Numbered from the stretch's first letter, positions 41,869 through 51,267 are shown. The stretch is DNA of 64,000 bases from Candidatus Anderseniibacteriota bacterium (GCA_021414205.1 JAIOOW010000003.1:248001-312000); one strand, 5' to 3'. Made by a program: numbers and translations. Notes: generated by a model from the sequence alone, not told the origin.

Positions 41869-42739
41869 ATAACACCCGCTTTTTCTTCGCTCTGGCAAAA
41901 ATGAAAATGAGCACGATGATTAAGAAAGCGATGATTCCCCAGAAAAAGACACTGTCTAGAATTGTTGCGCCTGATCGATGAGGATTGAAGACATTGATGA
42001 TAGCCAAAAAAGGGATCGCTAAAATAGAGTATGAGAAAATACTTCGGAGTAGTTCGTTTTCTTGGTGCTGAAGAAGGGAGTCGTTTGTATTTCGCAATTC
42101 TTGCATACTGCTGTGTAGCGCTTGTAAGGTGTACCACATTTGCTCCGCCTGGTTGTGAATATGGGACAATACTTCTTGCTCCGGAATAGTGAACGCGTAT
42201 TGCCGATGGATAGATTGGAACAACCCTTTTTGAGGAAGTGCAATTCGATGAAAGTCTAGAACATCTCGCGACAGTACGGCGATTTCTTCCACCATTTTGC
42301 GTTCGTTGCCATGGAAGATGGCATCTTCCGCAATTTCTACGCGTTTGAGCAAGTGATGGATTTTTTTGAGCGTGGAAGTATTTAAGCGGTCGATAATGGC
42401 AAACGCGAGCGAAAGGGGGCCGGTGCCAGTTTCTTGGTAGGCATCTGGATTATTTGAATAATCTGCAAAAATCTCATCAAGCATTGGGATTGCTGAGCGA
42501 GTAATGGTGACGAGGCTGTCTTTTTGTATAATGAACGCAATAGTTCGGTTTTCTATGGACTTTATCGTGTGTTCTCGAATTGGGATGTGGATCAGTATTA
42601 TTTTGTAGTCGCCTCGAACAATAAATTGCGGACCCTGGTTCCCATGCACGATTAATTCGCTGTCTAGTTTGGACAATTTCGCATCTCGCGTCGCTTGTAC
42701 GAGATCTTCGTTTGAAGGAGATGAATTATGTTTCCACAT
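41867..42739 (-). CDS. CorA-like membrane protein lacking the GMN motif
   Basis: 290 residues. A soluble N-terminal domain, a long helical stalk (LKKIHHLLKRVEIAEDAIF to HNQAEQMWYTLQAL) and two C-terminal membrane helices separated by INVFNPHRSGA, the topology of CorA transporters. The hallmark YGMN of the pore entrance is absent, so magnesium selectivity is doubtful. Its -10 box shares the palindromic GGTATAAT with the divergent lipoprotein gene; no SD. Confidence 0.78.
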   Translation of the reverse strand: MWKHNSSPSNEDLVQATRDAKLSKLDSELIVHGNQGPQFIVRGDYKIILIHIPIREHTIKSIENRTIAFIIQKDSLVTITRSAIPMLDEIFADYSNNPDAYQETGTGPLSLAFAIIDRLNTSTLKKIHHLLKRVEIAEDAIFHGNERKMVEEIAVLSRDVLDFHRIALPQKGLFQSIHRQYAFTIPEQEVLSHIHNQAEQMWYTLQALHSSMQELRNTNDSLLQHQENELLRSIFSYSILAIPFLAIINVFNPHRSGATILDSVFFWGIIAFLIIVLIFIFARAKKKRVL

Positions 42740-42743
42740 CGTG

Positions 42744-42750
42744 GTATAAT
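42744..42750. promoter_or_regulatory. Shared palindromic -10 of two divergent genes
   Basis: GTATAAT reads TATAAT on plus (42745-42750, 6 nt before the lipoprotein ATG) and ATTATA on minus (5 nt before the CorA-like ATG). Confidence 0.5.
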
Positions 42751-42756
42751 CATATC

Positions 42757-43923
42757 ATGAATCGAGTGTCAGTTTTTGCATTGCCGGTACTTATGATAGG
42801 CATGTTGGCGTTGGGCGGATGTTCTCGCACGACTCCAGTTCAGCAAACACCACCAGGCGGAACGTATGTATCGACAAGTGCTGGTGCGCTATTTGAGCAG
42901 TCGGTAAAAACAGTAAATAGTCCCGATACAACAATTGCCAATTACGATTTAGGAAAAATTCATCGCTCGTTCCAAGATTCTGCGCTGGTGTATATTGCGG
43001 CAGGCAAGGATGGAATGGTGATATCTCATGACGATGGCGCAACCTGGGCAACCGTTGCTCTTCCTCTTGCAGGAACTATAGACGTAGTCCAGACGAAATC
43101 CGGAGTACTGCTTGCGTCGGGAGTTGATTCTGCTGGACAGGGGATTGTTACGAGAAGTACTGATGGAGGAAAAACGTGGCAAAATATGCTCACGCTGCCG
43201 ATAGATAAAAATAGCAAAACGTTTCAGATTATTAAAGGCGGATCCAGCGCTCCTGCCAGTATTATTGCGATGGAGGCAGATTTATTTCAGCCGAATCGCG
43301 TGTGGGCAGGGACGAACGACGGAACTATTTTTGCTGGAGAGCAGGACGGAAGAACCTGGAGAAAAGTTGTTGATATTACGAGCAGGGCTACGCAAATTAC
43401 GGGCGATAGATCGGGGGCTGGGGTAGTGCGCTTAATTCCGTCCCCATTTAATGCCAACGATATGCTTATTATTACGAAAGATAATCGTTTATTGGAATTA
43501 AAGGATGGAGCGCTTACTGAAATAAAAGTACCCATTAATTTTGATCAGCAAACTCCCTTTGGCGTAAGTCTTGGATCTCAAAAAGTATTAAGTGTGTCGT
43601 ATGTTCCCGGATTCAAGGATGCATTATTTGTGGGTACCGATACGAGCGCTGTGGTTACTCGGGATGGAGGAAAGAGCTGGATTGCTCTGAAGTTGCCACT
43701 GGATGCTTCAAAGACGTTATCAAGTAATGTGGTTACATTAAGTCCTACGAATATCAATCGCATGTTCGTGATTGCGGACGGTATCGTGTATCGGTCAGAA
43801 GATGCGGGCAATACCTGGAATACGACGGATATTGGCCCGGCAGGGTACCCAGTGACGGACATTTCCATTAATCCTGCAAATGCGGCTCACATGCTTGCGG
43901 TAGTTAAAAAACCGTCAGCTTGA
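42757..43923 (+). CDS. BNR-repeat lipoprotein
   Basis: 388 residues. Lipobox LALGGC near residue 25, then a propeller with Asp-box repeats: SHDDGATWATV, STDGGKTWQNM, TRDGGKSWIAL, SEDAGNTWNTT. It resembles YCF48/sialidase-like propellers and should be anchored outside the membrane. No enzymatic residues are obvious. ATG 42757 lies 6 nt after TATAAT. Confidence 0.85.
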   Translation: MNRVSVFALPVLMIGMLALGGCSRTTPVQQTPPGGTYVSTSAGALFEQSVKTVNSPDTTIANYDLGKIHRSFQDSALVYIAAGKDGMVISHDDGATWATVALPLAGTIDVVQTKSGVLLASGVDSAGQGIVTRSTDGGKTWQNMLTLPIDKNSKTFQIIKGGSSAPASIIAMEADLFQPNRVWAGTNDGTIFAGEQDGRTWRKVVDITSRATQITGDRSGAGVVRLIPSPFNANDMLIITKDNRLLELKDGALTEIKVPINFDQQTPFGVSLGSQKVLSVSYVPGFKDALFVGTDTSAVVTRDGGKSWIALKLPLDASKTLSSNVVTLSPTNINRMFVIADGIVYRSEDAGNTWNTTDIGPAGYPVTDISINPANAAHMLAVVKKPSA

Positions 43924-43948
43924 TAATCTCAATATTACAGCATATATT
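43920..43948 (+). promoter_or_regulatory. Promoter overlapping the lipoprotein stop
   Basis: TTGATA (43920-43925), 17-base spacer, TATATT (43943-43948). It drives the small membrane protein at 44019. Confidence 0.6.
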
Positions 43949-44018
43949 AGGGGCGTCGGTTTTCGCATAAGGGCCGGCGCGGTTCTTTACAATCCCTCTT
44001 TTCGTAAAGGATAAAACT

Positions 44019-44321
44019 GTGAATCAACCAGGTATTTTCAAGATTGCTATCTTGCCGATAGTTACGTTTCTTGGAATAGTCGTCATCGCGAGCTCATTTG
44101 GATATCTATACGCCTTTCACGATGTTGAACAAGTGTTGGCAGGTTTTATACTTGGAGGGGCTATTGAGATTGGATGGTTGTGCTGGATTGCCTGTGGTCC
44201 ACCAGGAGAGCGGCGATATGATCAACCGACGCTTCTGAGATTTCTGGTAGGTATCGCCTACTTTATATGGCCGATTCCTTTAGGGTTTCCGGTGTGGGCA
44301 GTACGATTGCTGATTTTTTGA
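44019..44321 (+). CDS. Small orphan membrane protein
   Basis: 100 residues with three hydrophobic segments (IAILPIVTFLGIVVIASSFGYLY, AGFILGGAIEIGWLCWIA, FLVGIAYFIWPIPLGFPV). No family recognised. GTG start with AAAGGAT 6 nt upstream and its own promoter: a cassette between the lipoprotein and hrcA. Confidence 0.65.
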   Translation: MNQPGIFKIAILPIVTFLGIVVIASSFGYLYAFHDVEQVLAGFILGGAIEIGWLCWIACGPPGERRYDQPTLLRFLVGIAYFIWPIPLGFPVWAVRLLIF

Positions 44322-44382
44322 TAGCTTGGGGGTGTAATAGGGTGTTTGCTTTCCTAGAAACAGACTCCCTCTTTTTTTACTC

Positions 44383-44415
44383 TTGACACTAGCACTCGAT
44401 GCGTTAGAGTGCTAA
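44383..44415 (+). promoter_or_regulatory. CIRCE operator inside the hrcA promoter
   Basis: TTGACA (44383-44388), then TAGCACTC-N9-GAGTGCTA (44390-44414), with TAGAGT as -10 inside the right arm. HrcA binding here would block RNA polymerase. Confidence 0.93.
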
Positions 44416-44418
44416 TAT

Positions 44419-45138
44419 ATGCAAATGGATTATCGATTAGCGCACGTACTTCGAGGAGTCGTTGATGAATATATTGCCACAGGAAAACCTGTTGGATCTG
44501 AGCGCTTACTTGAAATTCTTGGCATTTCCGTGAGCTCTGCAACGATCAGAAATTTGCTGCGCGAATTAGAAGATTTAGGGTATGTAGAACAGCCTCATAC
44601 GTCTGCTGGCAGAATTCCTACTGATAAAGGGTATCGATATTATATTGATCAATTAACATTTAAGGATCCGTCTGAACAGAAAGTTCAATCCATAAAACAT
44701 AAATATCAGGAATACCAGGAAGAGTTTGATCGCCCAGCACAAGCGCTTGCAACGATGCTTGCGGATATGACGCATGCAATGGCTATTACGAGCATGCTCG
44801 GGAGCAGGGATATTTATGGATCAGGAATTTCGAAATTGTTTCAATTTATAGACGAAGATACGCAAAATGCCGTACAGGAAGCATCTATTTTGCTAGATAA
44901 TATTCATGAATATGTAAATAAATTTGCAGATGCAAATACAGATGCAGCTCACGTATACATTGGGCAAGAGAATCCGGTTTTTGAGTCGAAGCACACGAGT
45001 ATGATCGTGCGCACGATGCGCTTGCCCACAGGGGAGACGGCGCTCCTGCTCATCGCAGGGCCGAAGCGGATGCAGTATCGCAAGAATGTGGGAACAATAA
45101 ACGCAGTAGCATCTTTACTTGAGAATACTAATGAATAA
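44419..45138 (+). CDS. hrcA: Heat-shock repressor HrcA (short form)
   Basis: 239 residues against about 340 in most bacteria. The winged helix is intact (VVDEYIATGKPVGSERL, SSATIRNLLRELEDLGYVEQPHTSAGRIPTDKGYRYY). The middle and C-terminal sensing domains are shortened. It represses this operon through CIRCE. The ATG is 8 nt after the -10, with no SD. Confidence 0.92.
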   Translation: MQMDYRLAHVLRGVVDEYIATGKPVGSERLLEILGISVSSATIRNLLRELEDLGYVEQPHTSAGRIPTDKGYRYYIDQLTFKDPSEQKVQSIKHKYQEYQEEFDRPAQALATMLADMTHAMAITSMLGSRDIYGSGISKLFQFIDEDTQNAVQEASILLDNIHEYVNKFADANTDAAHVYIGQENPVFESKHTSMIVRTMRLPTGETALLLIAGPKRMQYRKNVGTINAVASLLENTNE

Positions 45139-45141
45139 CCT

Positions 45142-45615
45142 ATGAAAGAAAAAAATCACAAAAAACCAGAGCACGAAGAAGTCGTAAAAGAGCCATTGAA
45201 AGAACAGGAATATTTAGCAGGATGGAAGCGGGCGCGGGCAGATCTAGAAAATTTGCAGAAGCGCACAGATATCGAAAAACAAACGTACAGGACCTTTTTA
45301 AAACGAGACATCGCAGAAACGCTGATACCGCTGGCAGATAATTTTAAATCGCTTGTTGCTCATGCGCCCGACACGAGCAAGGATCCTTGGGCCGCAGGAG
45401 TAGTGCATGTGGCCAGGCAATTCGAGCAGACTCTCGCGGATTTCGGTATAGAGGTAATAGAAAAAATCGGAGAGGCGTTTGATCCGGCAATTCACGAAGC
45501 AGTAGATGAGGTGGGGAGTGAAGATCAAATGGGAAAAGTAGTAGAAGTTGTGCAGGCTGGGTACAAGATAGGAGATACGACGATACGGCCAGCAAAAGTA
45601 AAAGTAGGTAAATAA
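45142..45615 (+). CDS. grpE: Nucleotide exchange factor GrpE
   Basis: 157 residues. A charged N-terminal coil, EYLAGWKRARADLENLQKRT, IETLIPLADNFK-type helix, and FDPAIHEAVDEV with the beta domain VVQAGYKIGDTTIRPAKVKV. It releases ADP from DnaK. Four bases separate it from hrcA. Confidence 0.94.
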   Translation: MKEKNHKKPEHEEVVKEPLKEQEYLAGWKRARADLENLQKRTDIEKQTYRTFLKRDIAETLIPLADNFKSLVAHAPDTSKDPWAAGVVHVARQFEQTLADFGIEVIEKIGEAFDPAIHEAVDEVGSEDQMGKVVEVVQAGYKIGDTTIRPAKVKVGK

Positions 45616-45636
45616 TTTGTCATTAACACATATCTT

Positions 45637-47523
45637 ATGAGCAAAATATTAGGAATCGACTTAGGAACAACAAACTCTGCAATGGCAGTAATGGAAGGCG
45701 GAAAGCCGACCATATTGGAAAATAGTGAAGGAAATAGAACAACGCCTTCAGTGGTTGCGATGAGTAAGACAGGGGAGCGATTAGTAGGAACGTTGGCAAA
45801 GCGCCAAGCTGTTGTGAACGCCGCGCAGACCATTTATTCCGCAAAGCGATTAATCGGACGCATGTATGATGACCCGACGACGCAGAAGGAAAAAGCAATG
45901 CTGCCGTATGCTATTCAAAAAGGTGCGGATGGTGGAGTGGAAATTAAATTTGGAGATAAGTGGGTGCGCCCGGCTGAGATTGCTGCAATGGTGTTACAGA
46001 AATTAAAAGCAGATGCAGAGGCAAAGCTTGGTACAACGATTACCGAAGCCGTTATTACGGTGCCTGCATACTTCGATGACTCCCAGCGCAAAGCAACGAA
46101 AGATGCTGGAGCAATCGCGGGGCTTGATGTAAAGCGTATTATCAACGAACCAACGGCAGCTGCACTTGCATACGGATTAGATAAAAAGAAAGATGAAAAG
46201 ATTTGTGTATTTGATTTGGGCGGAGGAACATTCGACGTGTCTATTCTTGAAGTAGGAGAGGATACGATTGAAGTGCTTGCGACCCACGGTGATACGCATT
46301 TGGGAGGAGACGATTTTGACCAGCGCATTATCGACTGGATCGTCAAGGAATTTATGCAAACAGACGGTATTGATTTAAGTAAGGATCCGATGGCATTACA
46401 GCGTCTCAAAGAAGCTGCTGAACGTGCAAAGTTGGAGCTATCCAGCTCCCAGACGACGGAAATTAATCAACCGTTTATCACCACTGGCGCAGAAGGTCCA
46501 AAGCACTTAGTGCTTACGATGACTCGTGCAAAGTTGGAAGAAATTGTTGGAGACTATATTGATAAGGCATTGGCGATTACGAAAGAAGCGCTTGCAGAAG
46601 CAAAGCTGTCAGTATCCGATATTAACGAGGTAGTGCTAGTTGGAGGACAGACGAGAATGCCGAAGATTACTAGCGAAGTTGAAAAGATGTTCGGCAAAGA
46701 GCCGCATAAGGGGGTAAATCCTGATGAAGTAGTGGCGGTGGGTGCTGCAATCCAAGGTGGAATTTTGCAAGGAGATGTGAAAGATATTCTCTTACTCGAC
46801 GTAACACCATTAACGCTTGGACTTGAAACATTAGGAGGAGTCCGAACGCCGCTCATTGAAAAGAACACGACGATTCCGACGAAGAAGTCGCAAGTATTTT
46901 CAACAGCAGCAGATAACCAGACGTCTGTAGAGATCCACGTTCTACAAGGGGAACGCGAGATGGCTGCAGATAATAAATCGCTCGGCAGATTTATCTTGGA
47001 TGGCATTCCACCAGCCCCACGAGGAGTTCCTCAGGTTGAAGTAACGTTCGACATCGATGCAAATGGAATCTTGAACGTGTCTGCGAAAGACAAGACATCT
47101 GGAAAAGAGCAGCATATCCGCATCGAGGGAACATCTGGAATCCCGAAAGAGGAAATCGAGCGTATGCAGGCAGAAGCGCAAAAGTTTGCTGAAGAAGATA
47201 AGAAAAAGAAAGAGCAAATCGAAGTGAAAAATGCCGGCGAGCAAACAGCGTACATGGCAGAGAAGGCATTAAAAGATGCTGGGGATAAAGTAAGTGCTGA
47301 AATCAAGAAAGCAGTTGAAGATAAAGTGGCTGCTCTTAAGACTGCGCTTGCGGGAACAGATAGCGAAGCTATGAAAAAAGCAACTGACGAGCTGTTAGTT
47401 GAAACGCAAAAGATTGGGCAAGCTATGGCGGAAGCTCAGTCAAAGACTGATGCGGAAAAACCAGCTGATGCAAAACCAGAAGACCAAAAGCCAGAAACGG
47501 GTGAAGTAGTAGATAAGAAATAA
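45637..47523 (+). CDS. dnaK: Chaperone DnaK (Hsp70)
   Basis: 628 residues. ILGIDLGTTNSAMAV, the ATPase signatures IFDLGGGTFDVSIL-type and VVLVGGQTRMPKI, the linker DVTPLTLGLET, the substrate domain, and an acidic C-terminal tail ending EVVDKK. It folds proteins with DnaJ and GrpE. Full length, standard operon position. Confidence 0.97.
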   Translation: MSKILGIDLGTTNSAMAVMEGGKPTILENSEGNRTTPSVVAMSKTGERLVGTLAKRQAVVNAAQTIYSAKRLIGRMYDDPTTQKEKAMLPYAIQKGADGGVEIKFGDKWVRPAEIAAMVLQKLKADAEAKLGTTITEAVITVPAYFDDSQRKATKDAGAIAGLDVKRIINEPTAAALAYGLDKKKDEKICVFDLGGGTFDVSILEVGEDTIEVLATHGDTHLGGDDFDQRIIDWIVKEFMQTDGIDLSKDPMALQRLKEAAERAKLELSSSQTTEINQPFITTGAEGPKHLVLTMTRAKLEEIVGDYIDKALAITKEALAEAKLSVSDINEVVLVGGQTRMPKITSEVEKMFGKEPHKGVNPDEVVAVGAAIQGGILQGDVKDILLLDVTPLTLGLETLGGVRTPLIEKNTTIPTKKSQVFSTAADNQTSVEIHVLQGEREMAADNKSLGRFILDGIPPAPRGVPQVEVTFDIDANGILNVSAKDKTSGKEQHIRIEGTSGIPKEEIERMQAEAQKFAEEDKKKKEQIEVKNAGEQTAYMAEKALKDAGDKVSAEIKKAVEDKVAALKTALAGTDSEAMKKATDELLVETQKIGQAMAEAQSKTDAEKPADAKPEDQKPETGEVVDKK

Positions 47524-47526
47524 TCT

Positions 47527-48636
47527 ATGGCTGCGTCGCAGGATTTCTACGAATTGCTTGGCGTTTCCAAAACTGCGACGCAGGAGGAAATAAAGAAGGC
47601 ATATCGAAAATTGGCTCACAAACACCACCCTGATAAAAAGGGTGGTGATGAGGAACAGTTTAAGAAAATCAATCAAGCGTATGAGGTGCTTTCGGATACG
47701 CAAAAGCGCGCGCAGTATGACCAATTCGGAGAAGCTGGAACAAATGCCGGTGCCGGATATCAAGGCGACCCATTTGGAGGATTCGGCGGATTCAATCAAG
47801 GCGGCTTTACCATTAACATGGACGACCTCGGGGGGTTTGGTGATATTTTTGATATGTTTTCAGGCGGAGGAAGGGGTCGATCGAGCCGAAGAAATAGAGG
47901 GTCTGATGTTGAAACGGATATTGAAATTTCGTTTCGAGAATCCGCAAAGGGGCTGACGAAGAAAATTCAGCATCGCATATTTACTACGTGTTCAAAATGC
48001 CATGGAAATGGCGCAGAGCCGGGAACGCCCATTGAGACATGCGAAACATGTAATGGCCAAGGTGCGGTGACTTCTCGCCACCAAACGCCGTTTGGCGTAT
48101 TTAATCAGCAAACTGTGTGCCCAGATTGTAAGGGAGAAGGGAAGAAGGCGAAGACTGCATGTACGCAGTGCCATGGAGAAGGACGAGAGAAAACAGATCG
48201 CCTGCTTACCGTTGAAATTCCCGCAGGTATTGCGGATGGCCAGTCAATTAGACTTACTGGAAAAGGGGAAGCGCCAAAAACTGGAGGTCAGCCAGGCGAT
48301 ATGTATGTTCATGTGCATGTCATGTCGGATAAAGTCCTTGTGCGTGATCGCGATAATGTTCGCTCAACTGTCGCTATATCCTTTGCGGATGCTGCATTAG
48401 GTTGCTCTGTCGATATTGATACTCTTGCCGGCGATAAAGAATTAAAAATCCCAGCTGGCACACAGCCAAATAAAGAGTTTGCGTTGCCCGGCTTAGGATT
48501 CCCGCATTTACAATCATCTGGAGCAGGGGATCATGTCGTTACTATTCAAGTGGAGATTCCAAAAAGGTTAAGTAAGAAGCAAAAGGATATTCTCGAAGAA
48601 TTCAGAAAAGCGCCTAAGAAGGGAATGTTCTTCTAG
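47527..48636 (+). CDS. dnaJ: Co-chaperone DnaJ
   Basis: 369 residues. J domain with HKHHPDKKGG, a Gly/Phe-rich region, four zinc motifs (CSKCHGNG, CETCNGQG, CPDCKGEG, CTQCHGEG) and the C-terminal substrate domain. Stimulates DnaK ATPase. Starts 3 bases after dnaK. Confidence 0.97.
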   Translation: MAASQDFYELLGVSKTATQEEIKKAYRKLAHKHHPDKKGGDEEQFKKINQAYEVLSDTQKRAQYDQFGEAGTNAGAGYQGDPFGGFGGFNQGGFTINMDDLGGFGDIFDMFSGGGRGRSSRRNRGSDVETDIEISFRESAKGLTKKIQHRIFTTCSKCHGNGAEPGTPIETCETCNGQGAVTSRHQTPFGVFNQQTVCPDCKGEGKKAKTACTQCHGEGREKTDRLLTVEIPAGIADGQSIRLTGKGEAPKTGGQPGDMYVHVHVMSDKVLVRDRDNVRSTVAISFADAALGCSVDIDTLAGDKELKIPAGTQPNKEFALPGLGFPHLQSSGAGDHVVTIQVEIPKRLSKKQKDILEEFRKAPKKGMFF

Positions 48637-48639
48637 AAA

Positions 48640-48668
48640 TTGACAGTATCGGCAATTTCTATTAATTT
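48640..48668 (+). promoter_or_regulatory. Promoter of the 48.7 kb orphan
   Basis: TTGACA (48640-48645), 17-base spacer, TAATTT (48663-48668), 3 bases after dnaJ. Confidence 0.65.
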
Positions 48669-48724
48669 AATATCGGTAGTTACGAATGGTTCTTTTGATG
48701 CCTAACACGGGAAGGGGCTTGATT

Positions 48725-49147
48725 ATGTTTTCTATGCAGTTTTGTGGGTCGCAACAACCGGGCGGTGCTGATTTTGAAATCATTTTCATTGTTGAGGGGA
48801 AGCGGTACGATCTGCGCTGCGATACAGAGGGTCAGCTTGCGTTGTTCGAAAAGAAGGAGATGAAAGACGAAAGATCGACTTCTGTGTCGTGGATCAAAAC
48901 CTTGCCTACTCAAGACGATGTGCTCAGACTCCTTCCTCAAGAGCAGCAGTGGACATGGGAGAAGTTGATGATCGCCAAAGAGTATTGGTTGCAAGGGTAC
49001 GACATCGCCGCCCGGGGATACGTCGAATCTGAATTACGCCAGATTGAAAAGGTTCGGCGTTTTTATTCGTTTTATTCGAGATCATCGGCTTGGGGGGATT
49101 TCGCTCGGGGGTTGTTTGGTCGCTTGCAACGACAGCTTGCACGGTAA
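48725..49147 (+). CDS. Orphan hypothetical protein
   Basis: 140 residues, soluble, Trp- and Arg-rich. I start at ATG 48725, which has AAGGGG 7 nt upstream; ATG 48686 has none. DFEIIFIVEGKRYDLRC suggests a small beta domain, then helices and a basic C-terminus. Own promoter and terminator. Confidence 0.6.
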   Translation: MFSMQFCGSQQPGGADFEIIFIVEGKRYDLRCDTEGQLALFEKKEMKDERSTSVSWIKTLPTQDDVLRLLPQEQQWTWEKLMIAKEYWLQGYDIAARGYVESELRQIEKVRRFYSFYSRSSAWGDFARGLFGRLQRQLAR

Positions 49148-49158
49148 GCAAAAACAAG

Positions 49159-49190
49159 GACCGCTCTTACGGAACGTAGAGCGGTCTTCT
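49159..49190 (+). terminator. Terminator after the 48.7 kb orphan
   Basis: GACCGCTCT-N10-AGAGCGGTC, then TTCTTT. Confidence 0.82.
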
Positions 49191-49208
49191 TTAATTTAGG
49201 ATAACAAT

Positions 49209-49838
49209 TTATTTAAAATTGTCCCAGAAATTGTTGAGCGTATAGACTTGGTCTACTCCGGTTACTTCGCCTTTTGCTCTAATTACTTGATGTTTAACAT
49301 CAACGGTGTCGCATCCGACAGTTGAGCCTAAACGCTTGCACACTGTGCTTGGCGTATATTCCATTTTAATTTCTGTGCTTTTAATTCCTTTTTCTCGATA
49401 CGTTGAAGTCATCACGTTTACGGAGATCGTCTTATCGTCCGTGTTTACGTCGGTAACTTTTCCAATGATTTCAAATGTTCGGTCGTTGATAGTAAGCTCT
49501 GAAACCTTAAACGTATTTCCAACTTTTTTACCCTTCATAACCACTTCTTGGCCAAGCTTAAGCTGTTTCCAAGATTCTAATCGCTTTACTCCGTTTACAT
49601 ATCCATATACTTTTGCCGTACTGATGCTGTACGCGATATTTTGATTTTTCACTTCTCCAAACGCTTTTGATGAGCCTGCTGTTACGGTTACATACACGAG
49701 GCTTTTTGTTGGAGCCTTAACGTCCGTAACTCCGCGTAATGTGAACGGGTAGTTGGTGTCTGCGAATGCTGGTGCAGCGAGTGCAATTGCGAACGCAGCG
49801 AATCCTACAAATCCCAGTGAAAGAAAACGTAATTTCAT
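49209..49838 (-). CDS. Secreted hypothetical protein, paralogue A
   Basis: 209 residues. Signal peptide (cleavage after APAFA), then two OB-like beta domains: FTLRGVTDVKAPTKSLVYVTVTAG and FEIIGKVTDVNTDDKTISVNV. A CKRLGSTVGC pair could form a disulfide. Paralogue of the adjoining gene (VDVxAPTK, KxxKxGQEVVM, INDRxF). Function unknown. Confidence 0.75.
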   Translation of the reverse strand: MKLRFLSLGFVGFAAFAIALAAPAFADTNYPFTLRGVTDVKAPTKSLVYVTVTAGSSKAFGEVKNQNIAYSISTAKVYGYVNGVKRLESWKQLKLGQEVVMKGKKVGNTFKVSELTINDRTFEIIGKVTDVNTDDKTISVNVMTSTYREKGIKSTEIKMEYTPSTVCKRLGSTVGCDTVDVKHQVIRAKGEVTGVDQVYTLNNFWDNFK

Positions 49839-49859
49839 AAAAGGTAATGGGATGAAGAA

Positions 49860-50486
49860 TTAATATTTGTTCCAAACTTTAATCGCGTTGTACTGATTGT
49901 CTGTGCCGCTTAAGCTGCCATCAACTCTGATCTTTTGGCCGTCGTTTGCAATATCGGAACATCCAATTTCTTTCCCGGACTGTAAGCATTTAGTTGAGGA
50001 GTTATAGGTGATTGTAACGTATGTATTCTTCAGCACTGATTGCTTGTATGATGATGTTTTTACAAGCACTTTAAACTTGTCGTTATCATGATCAGTGCTT
50101 GCAACAGTTCCTGTCATACTGAATACTCGATCGTTTATTACGAGGCGAGTAACGGTGTATGATTTGTCGGATCCTGTTCCGAACATCACAACTTCCTGAC
50201 CAAATTTAATTGCCTTGTAGTTCGTGGTAACAAGTTTGCCGTTTACGTATTTTTGAATCTTGGCTTTAGAAATTTTGTACGCAATGTTTTTATCTAGTCC
50301 GTAATCAATGGTGTCTTGATTAGATGCATATGTGCCAGTTACGTATACTGCATCTTTTGTTGGTGCTGTAACGTCAACAATACCCTTAACAACGAACGAA
50401 GAGCTCGCGTGAGTAGTTGATACAAAGGCTGCTACGAGAGCTATGATACTGAGAGCTCCTCCGATTGCAATTCCTGATAATTTCAT
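49860..50486 (-). CDS. Secreted hypothetical protein, paralogue B
   Basis: 208 residues. Signal peptide (cleavage near THASS), FVVKGIVDVTAPTKDAVYVTGTY, IKFGQEVVM, VINDRVFSMTGTVASTD and a Cys pair CLQSGKEIGC. Same length and layout as the gene 21 bases downstream, so a tandem duplication. Probably cotranscribed. Function unknown. Confidence 0.75.
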   Translation of the reverse strand: MKLSGIAIGGALSIIALVAAFVSTTHASSSFVVKGIVDVTAPTKDAVYVTGTYASNQDTIDYGLDKNIAYKISKAKIQKYVNGKLVTTNYKAIKFGQEVVMFGTGSDKSYTVTRLVINDRVFSMTGTVASTDHDNDKFKVLVKTSSYKQSVLKNTYVTITYNSSTKCLQSGKEIGCSDIANDGQKIRVDGSLSGTDNQYNAIKVWNKY

Positions 50487-50551
50487 AAAGTTGTTCCTAA
50501 AGAATTAATATATTTATATAATACCATAAAATAAGGTGAAGAGCTAGGAGG

Positions 50552-50586
50552 AAAATAAAAAATCCCGCTCCAATTTTGGGGCGGGT
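50552..50586 (-). terminator. Terminator of the 50.6 kb minus-strand orphan
   Basis: On minus, CCCGCCCC-AAAATT-GGAGCGGG followed by ATTTTTT. Confidence 0.85.
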
Positions 50587-50604
50587 AAAAGAGGCGAGAC
50601 GGGT

Positions 50605-51144
50605 TTATGAGAGGGAAACTTCAGTGCCTTCGCATGCGTTATGTCCAGTAGACGTAAACCAGAGATGATCGCAACGCGCATACGCTAATCCGCTGAGCAT
50701 CTTGTCGATAGTCGGACCGATAGATGCGCGCAGGTGGTACTCCCACTCCCAGTTTCCAACTGTACGATTGAGTTCCCGAAGTTTTCGAGAAATGTCATAG
50801 CACAACGTTCGAGCCGTCGACTCATACTCGAAGCCAAGGATGACCCCATCTTGAAATGATGGAATTAGTCGAGCTTTTGGGGGAGGGCCTAGCAATGATA
50901 TGCACCTGTCTACGACGTCCAGGAAGATGCTCTCCGCAGGATCCGTGGCGCTTCGCGGATGGTATATGCGACGCTTTTCAGCGCCATCTAGGCATAGTGC
51001 GATCCACGTTATGTCAGTGTAAAAATGTACACCCCTCAATGCTTGGTTCACCCATTCGCATGGGTGGCAAAGTATTCTGGCTAAGTATCCTGAGTCGCGA
51101 TTGTGCGTGCTCACGTCGATATTGAATGTTTGCCAAGGAGACAT
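50605..51144 (-). CDS. Orphan hypothetical protein
   Basis: 179 residues, soluble, several Cys and His (CHPCEW, RCDHLWFTSTGHNAC) without a recognised zinc fold. No family recognised. An AGGAAAGGG stretch precedes the ATG, and it has a private terminator. A possible promoter (TGACTT, 17 bases, TATACG) lies on the minus strand near 51220. Another cassette. Confidence 0.6.
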   Translation of the reverse strand: MSPWQTFNIDVSTHNRDSGYLARILCHPCEWVNQALRGVHFYTDITWIALCLDGAEKRRIYHPRSATDPAESIFLDVVDRCISLLGPPPKARLIPSFQDGVILGFEYESTARTLCYDISRKLRELNRTVGNWEWEYHLRASIGPTIDKMLSGLAYARCDHLWFTSTGHNACEGTEVSLS

Positions 51145-51267
51145 GTAATAAGCCCTTTCCTTAAGACTGTGGTTTTGAAAAGGTCAACGACCTTACTCCT
51201 AGCTCTTAGGGTACGTATAATGTGGAAACTTGCAATAAGTCATCATTTTACCCATAATACTAACCAC

